A DNA stretch of 64,000 bases from Actinostola sp. cb2023 (taxonomy: Eukaryota; Cnidaria; Anthozoa; Actiniaria; Actinostolidae): contig JAUJYZ010001565.1 in assembly GCA_033675265.1 (NCBI GenBank), positions 1 through 64,000 of the forward strand, given 5' to 3'. How positions within the stretch are numbered: the first letter of the stretch is position 1; each line of letters starts with the position of its first letter. A model generated the notes under the pieces. The model searched no databases. It was given only the letters and a program-made list of their open reading frames with translations, and was not told where the DNA came from. Position numbers and translations under genes: made by a program. Shown in pieces: positions 22,866 to 60,252 of this stretch.

Positions 22866-24395
22866 GGAGGAGCATGCCCTGAGAAGGAAGGAAACAACTA
22901 CAATATTTCCATCAACCGAACATGCCAATGAGGTTTTTATCACTAAGCAAGACCGAGAACGTTTTGTTGCGTTTTTTCTACTACTTTTTTAATTGTACAG
23001 CCGACACAATTCCTTCGGCTGCAAATGTATTCAGTTGTTATTCTTCGTCTTCAGAGGGTCATCGCTTGAAAATACCGTAACGCGGGGACTGCAGGGCCAT
23101 TCTCTTACAGTTTTAAAAGTGGGGGGAGGGGGGAGGCCGAGGCCTTGTACTTGAATAGTCGGACCGACTCAGTTCAAATCCAAAATCTCGACGTACGCAT
23201 TGTTTGCCTGTCATCACCTGGTAATTGTAGTGTAAACGCACCGAAGATACGAGGAATTGTTTTTCTTGATTAGCCTCCTCCGCATGCAACCCCTCTTCTG
23301 GGATCCCTGTGCGAGGCCGAAGGCCGAGCCCTCCCCCCATCTCCAGTCTCCCTCTGCCCTCTTCGATGCAGCGCCACAGGAAACCCATCTGATAGAGTTT
23401 TAGGGAGGCTACCCCACGACTTCGCTGCGTATGACCTCGTGATGTTGTGATAAAGGATTCTTCATAGGGGAAGGGGGTGGGGCAGTAATTACTCGTACTG
23501 TTACTGCTATAAATAATTGATCATAAGTGGTTTTAATTCAAACTGTACTCACTCACCTGAGGTTCAAAACTTTATAAAGTTCCGACAAACAAACCGTAAA
23601 GCTTGTCTACAGCCAGGGACAGTCTTGATTCGTTTATTAGCTACATACTAAGTTAATACGGTACTAATAGCAGTGTAATAGCGATTATATTGGACTGCAC
23701 CTGGCGTTCAAACTACTATCGATTATATCTTTGTTGCTAAATGAAGTGTTAATTCGTTTTGACGGGTGGTTTTTCTCACGCACGGTTCGATTCATCAGGT
23801 GTAAATACGTATTTGAGTTGCAAGGTTTTTCCTTTATAGAACTGAGACTGAAAGAACATGTAAAATGGAGCCTGCTAATTCGAATAAAAGGGGAGGAATA
23901 TGTTGTTATTTTGACTGAAAAGAAACGGTCTAATTACGGTGTTGATTTATCTGTAAGTTTATAGTATATATTATGCTGAAACTGTACTACTCTTTCGCTT
24001 TCCACCAAGAAATGATCGACCAGAGGGTCCGTGCCATCTCCTCCCACAAGATCTCCTTAGATAAAGCAATAACAACTTTTGTTTTTCAATGTTCTGTCTA
24101 CTAGAAATCTGGGAACTTTTTATCGTGGACTTTGTGGATCACAGAGAAGAAAAACAAAACACTTTTTTTTTTCTCTCAAAATTCATGCGACTCGAACTGA
24201 GTTTAGTTTCAACGTAAACTTCTGTTCATTGTTTCTCGGGTTACAGAGTTTGTTATCGTCGGGTTCGTCGCCCCGCTGCTTTGATTTGCTGCTATTTTGG
24301 CCATCAGCCACTGCCCTCTTTCAAAACAAACGTTCTTGTAGCTCTCTTACTCAGTCTTGCTACAAGAACTCGTCGTGTTGAGAGTTTTCACAGCG
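22866..24395. other. Intergenic, no gene recognised
   Basis: Contains G-rich and C-rich patches near 23115-23140 and 23325-23350 and a CACAGGAAACCCAT motif at about 23375 that resembles the ends of the CACAGG elements. Short open frames at 23731-23964 and 24079-24381 have no domain features and I do not call them. Confidence 0.35.
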
Positions 24396-24995
24396 TTACT
24401 CGTAATACACACCAAAAACAGTGCCGACAGCAAAAAGAGAGCGATTCTTGAAACTTTCAGAGATAAAGTTATCATTTTCTTCATCCCAAACACAGCGACT
24501 CGCCATTCTAAGTGTCTGACCTTTCATTTGCCCTATAGTCACTGTACAAACGAACCTATATCTTGACATCCCAAGCATTTTAATCTCCTGAAGAATCCCA
24601 TTCGATAGAGATTTTGATAAATCTCGACTTTTCTTGGAATCATAAACCTCAGATTCTAAGACTTGGAGATTTCTCCTGACGATCTCTTGTATCTTACCGA
24701 TATTGATAGTTCTATCTGGAGCCATCTTGAACGTGTTAGCATAGACCTTGAATCGTGGTCGTACATTTAACGTCGACGCTCGGGTACCGAACGACCGTGC
24801 CATGGAAGTTTCTATGTCAATAGAGGGCGAGTCATAATGGCTTGTCATAAAATGTCCTCTCTCTCCTGTAAACTTATGTGAAGTTGGAATACTAAACAGG
24901 CTTGAATTCGAGCTACTTCGCTTGCGTAATGCCCGACTCATGGTTAATTCAATACCACTACTACTTGCTTTATGTAGTTTCGTGTGTAATTCCAT
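24396..24995 (-). CDS. Tctex1-domain protein (dynein light chain family, DYNLT5/TCTEX1D1-like), intronless
   Basis: An uninterrupted 199-codon frame from ATG. Residues about 1-85 are Ser/Arg-rich and low complexity. Residues about 86-199 form a Tctex1 domain: TFKMAPDRTINIGKIQEIV, then helices with LESEVYD and LSNGILQEIKMLGMSRYRFV, then strands VTIGQMKGQTLRMASRCVWD, DNFISESFKNRSLFAVGTVF and GVYYE. The C-terminal pattern (RCxWD..DN..S..F.N.SLF...VFGxYxE) is diagnostic. Family members are dynein light chains or ciliary dynein-associated proteins. Absence of introns in a region of intron-rich genes could mean retroposition or simple lack of introns. Subfamily assignment is tentative. Confidence 0.87.
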   Translation of the reverse strand: MELHTKLHKASSSGIELTMSRALRKRSSSNSSLFSIPTSHKFTGERGHFMTSHYDSPSIDIETSMARSFGTRASTLNVRPRFKVYANTFKMAPDRTINIGKIQEIVRRNLQVLESEVYDSKKSRDLSKSLSNGILQEIKMLGMSRYRFVCTVTIGQMKGQTLRMASRCVWDEENDNFISESFKNRSLFAVGTVFGVYYE

Positions 24996-25287
24996 CAGTA
25001 CATCAAGGTTAGACGGAAATGATTAGTGGAACTATGTTGAACATGTGTTTTATCAGCGAGTGTACTGTGTCATCTGATCATTGGTCGAGTGAACGACAAA
25101 CAAAGTCGTGACCAAGAACTTGACCAATGTCAATAAAGTTGTTTACATAAACTATAAACCGCTACATTAAAAAATATATTTTCACCTTAGAAAACTCACA
25201 AATAAATAAAAATAAACAAGATCGAAATTATCTTAATGAGAAGAGATTTCGATATGTATCTAACGATAAAACATTACTGATAAAGTA

Positions 25288-25432
25288 GAGTGATTCCAAT
25301 AAACCTGGGCACTGCTACTGAATTAGTTGTCAGTGTTCATTAGATGCAGAGGAACATAAGAAAACAAAACAGTGAGTGTCTAATAGTGTGTATTGGTGTA
25401 GTTAGTAATGCCCAGGTTTATTGGAATCATTC
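25288..25432. mobile_element. TA-flanked MITE, 145 bp
   Basis: Terminal inverted repeats GAGTGATTCCAATAAACCTG and, reverse complemented right end, GAATGATTCCAATAAACCTG, both continuing GGCA. Bordered by TA at 25286-25287 and 25433-25434. No coding capacity. Lies between the Tctex1 gene and RMI2. Confidence 0.85.
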
Positions 25433-25682
25433 TACAAACATGTACTAAAAAAATACTAAAACATTAGTTCAATCTACGACGTTTTGACGTCTTTATCTCA
25501 AAATAAAATAAAGCCTGTTTTCATCAAAACACCTCTAAAGCTATGTCGTTATTTTCTTTCATTAGGTCGGCAAACTACAGTACTGTAGACACAATGCACC
25601 CCAGCATGACCTTTTCCACCCATAATAGCTTTGATGTCTGATAGGGTCTCTAAGGAAGGGGCGGGCAAGGGAAATTGCTACT

Positions 25683-26637
25683 TTATAAATGGTCCATATG
25701 GTTATTTTGAGCATCCATTACTTCTAGCATCCACAGCGACTCTGAAGAACAGTTTTTACTTTTGTCAGCAAACTTCAGCATCCGAATAGTTGGATAGGAT
25801 GGCGAATTAGTCTGTGGTTGAGATAATGAAGTTCCTGTTGTCTTAAGCTGCCCTGCCACCATAACGTACATGCCTACAATGATACAATAACACTGTGAAT
25901 TTATTACTGGGCCAAGAAAGCATTTGATTAGCCGATGACGATGAATGACGATGATAATAATAATTAATGGTTTAATATACATATCATTGCATACTACAAA
26001 GTGCGAGTTACAAGATGGTTACAGGAAGGGGTGACTCCACAGCTGATGGAATGGGGGGGGGGGGGGGGGGGGGGGGAGAGTTAAAGAACTTCAGCCCCCT
26101 CAATAAAGGCAAGTTTCCCATACATTTTCTATAAAAAATTCAGCCATTTTCAGCTGTTTTGAAGGCTTTAGCCCCCTCCCCCCAAAATGAAACTCGCTCC
26201 GCGGTTCCTGGTGCTTGGCAAAGGTTCTCTCTCCCCTACAGTGACCTCCAATCTGTCCTCGTACAGCTACCCTCCACCAAGCAGAGTACTGATGCAGCTG
26301 AGAGTGCATTATTCATTACATTATCTAGATATATACCTTTACTAATGCAAACGTTCTTTACAAGTTTAGTGACTGCAGTAACATGTACGATGCCAGTTCC
26401 ATCGTCTATCAGTATATCATTGCCATCAGCTGACACAAGCACAACGATGCCTTGAATCCAGGCTTGATTAAAACTAATAGGAGATCTTTGTATGCAATCG
26501 TACAACCACTCATCTCCATTGTATAGTCCACAGATTTCTTTATCGATCTGAGTACAGTTACCGATTTGAGCCGCGAAAAACTTTCTTGCTGGTGAATTTA
26601 GAATTGACCCACTTGAAGAAGTCGGCTTTTCCGACAT
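25683..26637 (-). CDS. RMI2: RMI2, RecQ-mediated genome instability protein 2 (BLM-TopoIIIa-RMI complex)
   Basis: Two exons, 26637-26337 and 25873-25683, joined in phase, 163 aa (the vertebrate protein is about 147). Exon 1 has ARKFFAAQIGNCT and AWIQGIVVLVSADGNDILID, then DGTGIVHVTAVTKL, the OB-fold strands. Exon 2 begins GMYVMVAGQLKTTG and ends SESLWMLEVMDAQNNHM, matching the family's GKYVMVxGxV and ESLWELEVxDxH ends. RMI2 binds RMI1 and stabilises the Bloom helicase-topoisomerase III dissolvasome, which processes recombination intermediates in the nucleus. It is transcribed divergently from HDAC3 with a 297-bp spacing. Confidence 0.9.
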
Positions 26638-26934
26638 AACTGTCTTCTCTGTAAGGAAATCCTGGTTTCAAGTAATCAGCTGAAGCACTTGTGTTGAAGA
26701 ATCCGTAGCCTTAACTTTGTTTTAGCTCTCAACTCTGTACTTTCTGAATGCTTCTTCCGTCGTCCACCATTTTGAATTTGCCCGCGTATAACCGAGAGAC
26801 TGGAGTCTACTATAATGACGTCAGAGCAAGATGGCGGCTAATCGAGAAGAAACACAAGCGACAAAATGTCAGAGGAAATTCTCCATTATTGAGCTATAAA
26901 GAAGCCTTTGGCTTTGTATTCATAGCTCGGCGAC
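26638..26934. promoter_or_regulatory. Bidirectional promoter between RMI2 and HDAC3
   Basis: 297 bp separate the two start codons of divergent genes. A perfect CRE palindrome TGACGTCA lies at 26816-26823, followed by AAGATGGCGGC at 26828-26838, a strong YY1-type element often at transcription starts. A reverse-oriented YY1-like CCACCATTTTG lies at about 26764-26774 on the RMI2 side. No TATA box is evident. Bidirectional use is inferred from spacing and motif layout. Confidence 0.7.
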
Positions 26935-54523
<27,589 letters not shown>

Positions 54524-54820
54524 TGGTTGTACAGAGACAGAGTTGTACTGCTTCGTAACTAAAGACTAATAAGGAATGGCCTAAAATGGAACCTTTAGGA
54601 ACACCATCAACGTCCTGTCCATCGATGGCGTTTTGACCTGTTACTGTAACAAGTTCACGAGAACCTATTGGACCCCAAGATAGACACACAAGGAACACCG
54701 CATTCCAATATCATCTTTATTGATGTTTAGACCCAAACTGTTTGTCGTCGGGAATGGAACAACGTGTCAGTTTTGTGTTTTTTAAATACTTTTTTAGGAA
54801 GATATACAGTTTTATTTATA
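54524..54820 (+). other. HDAC3 3' UTR region
   Basis: Sequence after the HDAC3 stop. TTTTTTAAATACTTTTTTAG at about 54777 is AT-rich, but I see no canonical AATAAA in this stretch. No gene on either strand. Confidence 0.4.
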
Positions 54821-55245
54821 CATACATATTAGACAACTACAAAGAGCCTCCTGACAACTACCACAGGAAGCCCATACATATTAAACAACTACCACAGGAA
54901 GCCCATACATATTAGACAACTACCACAGGAAGCCCATACATATTAGACAACTACCACAGGAAGCCCATACATATTAGACAACTACCACAGGAAGCCCATA
55001 CATATTAGACAACTACCACAGGAAGCCCATACATATTAGACAACTACCACAGGAAGCCCATACATATTAGACAACTACCACAGGAAGCCCATACATATTA
55101 GACAACTACAAGGAGCCTCCTGACAACTACCACAGGAAGCCCATACCTATTAGACAACTACCACAGGAAGCCCATACATATTAGACAACTACCACACGAA
55201 GCCCAAACATATTAGACAACTACCACAGCAACACAGGAAGCCCAT
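54821..55245. repeat. Tandem repeat, 31 bp unit, about 12 copies, carrying CACAGGAAGCCCAT
   Basis: Regular copies of TACATATTAGACAACTAC and CACAGGAAGCCCA. CACAGGAAGCCC is the same motif that ends the inverted-repeat elements at 11373, 19117 and 61886. Two copies carry AAGGAGCCTCCTGACAACTA-type insertions. Confidence 0.92.
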
Positions 55246-55354
55246 ACATAATTTATTCGTATTTAATAACATGGATTAATAAATGGGAGAACAGACTTCA
55301 GTGTGTATCTGTTTTTGCGCAAATGTCTGCTGTCAGTCACGTTTTCTCACGCGC

Positions 55355-57775
55355 AAATCGTCCAAAATGGTCATTTTTGGTAGCCCATGCAAAATGGTCA
55401 AAAGTCGTCCAAAATGGTCATTTTTGGTTGATTATATATAGGCCATGCGAAATGGCCACTAATCGTCGAAAATGGTCTTTTTTGGTGGGTTATAAGGCCA
55501 TGCAAAATGGTCAAAAATCGTCCAAAATGGTCAATTTTATAGGCCATGCAAAATGGTCAAAAATCGTTCAAAATGGTCATTTTTGGTGGGTTATACTCAT
55601 AGGCCATGCAAAATGGTCAAAAGTCGTCCAAAATGGTCATTTTTGGTATACTATAGGCCATGCAAAAGTCCAAAATGGTCATTTTTGGTGGCCTGTAGGC
55701 CATGCAAAATGGTCAAAAATTGTTCAAAATGGTCATTTTTGGTGGACTATAGGCCATGCAAAAATCGTCCAAAATGATCATTTTTGTTGGCCCATGCAAA
55801 ATGGTCAAAAATTGTTCAAAATGGTCATTTTTGGTGGACTCGTAGGCCATGCAAAATGGTCAAAAATCATCCAAAATGATCATTTTTGTTGGTCATGCAA
55901 AAATGGTCAAAAGTCGTCCAAAATGGTCATTTTTGGTTGGTTTATCGGACATGCAAAATGGTCAAAAATCGTCCAAAATGGCCATTTTTATAGGCCATGC
56001 AAAATGGTCAAAAATTTTCATTTTTGGTGGTTTATAGGCCATGCAAAATGGTCAAAAATAGTCCAAAATCGTCATTTTTGGTGGGCTGTAGCCCATATGC
56101 AAAATGGTCAAAAGTCGTTTCATTTTTGTTTTATCGGCCATGCAAAATGGCCAAAGATGGTCATTTTTATAGGCCATGGCAAAAAAATGGTCATGCAAAA
56201 AAATGGTAGTCCAAAATCGTCATTTTTGGTGGGCTGTAGCCCATGCAAAATGGTCAAAAATTGTTCAAAATGGTCATTTTTGGTGGACTATAGGCCATGC
56301 AAAAATGGTCAAAAGTCGTCCAAAATGGTCATAAATTTTCATTTTTGTTGGTTTATCGGCCATGCAAAATGGCCAAAGATCGTCCAAAATGGTCATTTTT
56401 ATAGGCCATGCAAAATGGTCAAAAATTGTCCAAAATGGTCATTTTTATAGGCCATGCAAAATGGTCAAAAATGGTCAAAAGTAGTCCAAAATGGTCATTT
56501 TTGGTGGGTTATAGGCCATGCAAAATGGTCAAAAATAGTCCAAAATCGTCATTTTTGGTGGGCTGTAGCCCATGCAAAATGGTCAAAAATTGTTCAAAAT
56601 GGTCATTTTTGGTGGACTATAAGACATGCAAAATGGTCAAAAATCGTCCAAAATGGCCATTTTTATAGGCCATGCAAAATGGTCAAAAATTTTCATTTTT
56701 GGTGGTTTATAGGCCATGCAAAATGGTCAAAAATCGTCCAAAATGGTCAATTTTTTGGGCTGTAGGCCATGCAAAATGGTCAAAAATCGTTCAAAATGGT
56801 CATTTTTGGTGGACTATATACATGCATAGGCAAAAATCGCAAAATGGTCAAAAGTCGTGCAAAATGGTCATTTTTTTTTTGGTATACTATAGGCCATGCA
56901 AAAGTTCAAAATGGTCAATTTTGGTGGCCTGTAGGCCATGCAAAATGGTCAAAAATTGTTCAAAATGGTCATTTTTGGTGGACTATATATAGGCCATGCA
57001 AAATGGTCAAAAATCGTTCAAAATGATGGTTTTTGTTGGCCCATGCAAAATGGTCAAAAATTGTTCAAAATGGTCATTTTTGGTGGACTATAGGCCATGC
57101 AAAATGGTCAAAAATCGTCCAAAATGGTCATAAATTTTCATTTTTGTTGGTTTATCGGCCATGCAAAATGGCCAAAGATCGTCCAAAATGGTCATTTTTA
57201 TAGGCCATGCAAAATGGTCAAACATTTTCATTTTTGGTGGTTTATAGGCCATGCAAAATGGTCAAAAATTGTCCAAAATGGTCATTTTTATAGGCCATGC
57301 AAAATGGTCAAAAGTAGTCCAAAATGGTCATTTTTGCTGGGTTATAGGCCATGCAAAATGGTCAAAAGTCGTCCAAAATGGTCATTTTTGGTGGACTATA
57401 GGCCATGCAAAATGGTCAAAAATAGTCCAAAATCGTCATTTTTGGTGGGCTGTAAGCCCATGCAAAATGGTCAAAAATTGTTCAAAATGGTCATTTTTGG
57501 TGGACTAATATAGGACATGCAAAATGGTCAAAAATCGTCCAAAATGGCCATTTTTATAGGCCATGCAAAATATGGTCAACAATTTTCATTTTTGGTGGTT
57601 TATAGGCCATGCAAAATGGTCAAAAATCGTCCAAAATGGTCATTTTTATAGGCCATGCAAAATGGTCAAAAATCGTCTAAAATGGTCATTTTTGGTGGGT
57701 TATAGGTCATGCAAAATGGTCAAAAATCGTCCAAAATGGTCATTTTTATAGGTCATGCAAAATGGTCAAAAATCA
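55355..57775. repeat. 2.4-kb tandem array, about 54 bp unit (AAAATGGTCA-rich)
   Basis: About 45 variable copies of AGGCCATGCAAAATGGTCAA, AAATCGTCCAAAATGGTCAT and TTTTGGTGGACTAT. Each unit contains two AAAATGGTCA blocks, and AAAATGGTCATTTT is near-palindromic. Longer higher-order blocks recur. A 375-codon open frame exists but is compositional. Confidence 0.93.
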
Positions 57776-58335
57776 AAAAATACATTTTGTATTGAAGAGA
57801 AAAGTCACCTTTATCAATAAAATGATTAATGCTTGATGTTCCGGATTTTGGGAATTAGGATAAATTGAAAATTGTACGAAATTTTTTTGAGTGATTCTTA
57901 GCCGATCGAAGAAGGCCAATGGGTGAAACCCGGAAATTCTCAAAAAGAGGGTATTGAAAAGGACCAGCTATCCAACACCCTGCGTCCACCATTTATGCTC
58001 TTCCCCCTCCCCTTTCCCACCCCCCCTCCCCCCAAACCCCTACAAATCGCCAAGCTACGCTGGCTTCCGTGTAGGTTGTCTGCTTCCGGTGTTCGATTCT
58101 AGAATAATCCGAGTAGAATTGGCCACTTAACGATGTTTATTCGGTGACGATGGATTACTGGATACTCAGATGTTCTCTCGTAACATCAAAGTTACGAAGG
58201 TCAAAGGGGAAAGCTATAGCTAGTAATTGTAGATACCATCTCAACACTCGGGTATCATATCTATTACGCATGTGGCGGCTCATCACTACTAAACAACAGT
58301 TTTATTTTGTTCTGCGAGGCTTTTTACTCGTTTGC
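57776..58335. other. Intergenic, nothing recognised
   Basis: Unique AT-rich sequence with a C-rich patch at about 58000-58040. No coding frame with domain features. Confidence 0.35.
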
Positions 58336-58357
58336 GTTTGACGATCGAAGATGGCGA

Positions 58358-58511
<154 letters not shown>

Positions 58512-58599
58512 CGATGGTGATGATGATGATAATTGTGTATATTATCAATGAATGATTCCATTAAAAACGAGCCATTACAATATCGCACCATCGCCACAA

Positions 58600-58631
58600 T
58601 AAACATCACGACCAACTACCGGACGGGTCTC

Positions 58632-58716
<85 letters not shown>

Positions 58717-59249
58717 GCTCGCTAGCTCTTATGGCTCGTGCAATGAACTAGAAGGCAAGACCTCTTCGCTGCCATTTAGTCCCGTCACACAGCGCCGTGA
58801 TCGCTCAAGATCGCTAGCTGACGAGACAACTATCAACCACCAACATGCATCACCATCATCTGTTATCAACAATTCATCATTACAATCACCAACTACCGAC
58901 CGTGCTTCCTTGTCGCTCGTGGACAGTGCGTGCATTCGATCATGCATAGGAAAGGGGGACACCTCATCGGTCCTAGTTCTAAGCCCACTGTTAGCTAGTA
59001 CAGTTATTCGAATTCGCGACAATGTGTTATTACAGATTGCAATACGTGCTTTCAATACCTGACACATTCTCCGATGAAAACATTGAAAACAGCTGCCAAC
59101 CTTCATCCACTTCATCCACTTCTATTCTCTCTGGTCGCTTTTCCGCGTTTGGAAATGTTCCAGGAACACGCAGGGTGTTGTTTTCTGAGTTCTTCCTTGG
59201 CATTGAAAGAATCTATACTCATGCGGTCACGATAGAAGAGCAGAATTGA
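58600..59249 (+). CDS. Possible coding exons of a poly-Q protein (uncertain)
   Basis: One frame from about 58600 reads LPDGS, about 28 Gln from an AAC/CAA run, then LASSYGSCNELEGKTSSLPF and SPVTQRRDRSRSLADETTIN, continuing Ser/Thr/Gln-rich to a stop near 59060. A second frame, opening after a TTACAG acceptor-like site at about 59035, reads LQYVLSIPDTFSDENIENSC, SGRFSAFGNVPGTRRVLFSE and FFLGIERIYTHAVTIEEQN then stop at 59249. The composition looks more like protein than the repeat-derived frames, but no domain is recognised. The two frames would need a splice donor I cannot place, and there is no obvious start. Confidence 0.25.
58630..58716. repeat. Microsatellite (AAC/CAA)n, about 28 units
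   Basis: Pure CAA trinucleotide repeat. It reads as poly-Gln, poly-Asn or poly-Thr depending on frame. Confidence 0.95.
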
Positions 59250-60252
59250 TCATGTTACTCGATCTGTGAGCATAATCCTCCGTCCATTTATGCTGCACAT
59301 CAAAATGAAGTTACCCCGCGGGTTTTTTTCTGGCATTGGGACATCGTTTTCTATTTTCTTTCTTTCGTCAGTTGTTTGTGCGGCGATTATATCTTTATTA
59401 GTATGACTATCGGATATTTTATTTGTTATTGGACATGCATGGTTAAAATCAGGAGCAAATTAAAGCCAGTAGTAGAGAACAATAAGTACACGTTTTGTGA
59501 TGTTGACACATTTGATATATATTCGGATAGTAAACACTTGATGCTTGTAATCTACTTTAAGGAAATGTACCACCAGGAGATGACAGAAGATGTAGGATTA
59601 ATCACATAATAGTGAGAGAAAAACTCGTCAAGCTTAGTACCCACACCGTGGGAGTGTCGAACTGTGTGCATGTTGGGGGGTTTCAAAATTGGTATGTCGT
59701 ACGTGTGTTATAACTACGTCAACTAAAGGTCATCGAGCTATTTAAAGTTAATCGTAAACCGAGTGACTTTTGTCGACCACAGAACGTCCGATTTACGCTT
59801 ATAGTTCTGTGGAAACTATAGAATCGATCCCTATAAAGGTAAATAATAAGTTAACTGTGCTATGAGATCCATAGGTATTTATCTATCTATCTAGTAGACG
59901 ACCTTGTAGAGAGATCTAGATGTGCGTCACACAGTTCGTCATGAGATATACGCGGTAATAGAGCGAATGCACAACTGTTTGCTGGATTGAAATTGTGGAA
60001 GAACATTTGAAGAAATGTTTTCAACGATGTGTTTCCTACTCGTTACTTTGTGGAAGTACTTTGATAATATCCTTGAAATGATGCAAAACGAGATAGGTTT
60101 CTCGGCTTCCATTGTGGGAACTCATTCAGTGACATGTTTTGCAATGAATCGCTAGTTTATATGGATTTTTCTGTGAGTCATTTTGAATGTTTTTTTTCTA
60201 TTTAGATACACCAACTTACTGCTGCTTGCAGGAGCTGGTAAAAGCTACGAAA
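59250..60252. other. 5' flank of the serine protease gene
   Basis: No confident gene. A 77-codon frame at 59376-59609 has a hydrophobic stretch (FISMTIGYFICYWTCM) but no other support. The protease 5' UTR probably includes the sequence just before 60253 (GAGCTGGTAAAAGCTACGAA). Confidence 0.35.

Noticed and set aside
55323..56450. 375-codon frame rich in KMVKNRPKWSFL
   Set aside because: Direct translation of the 54-bp tandem array. Similar frames open and close throughout the array.
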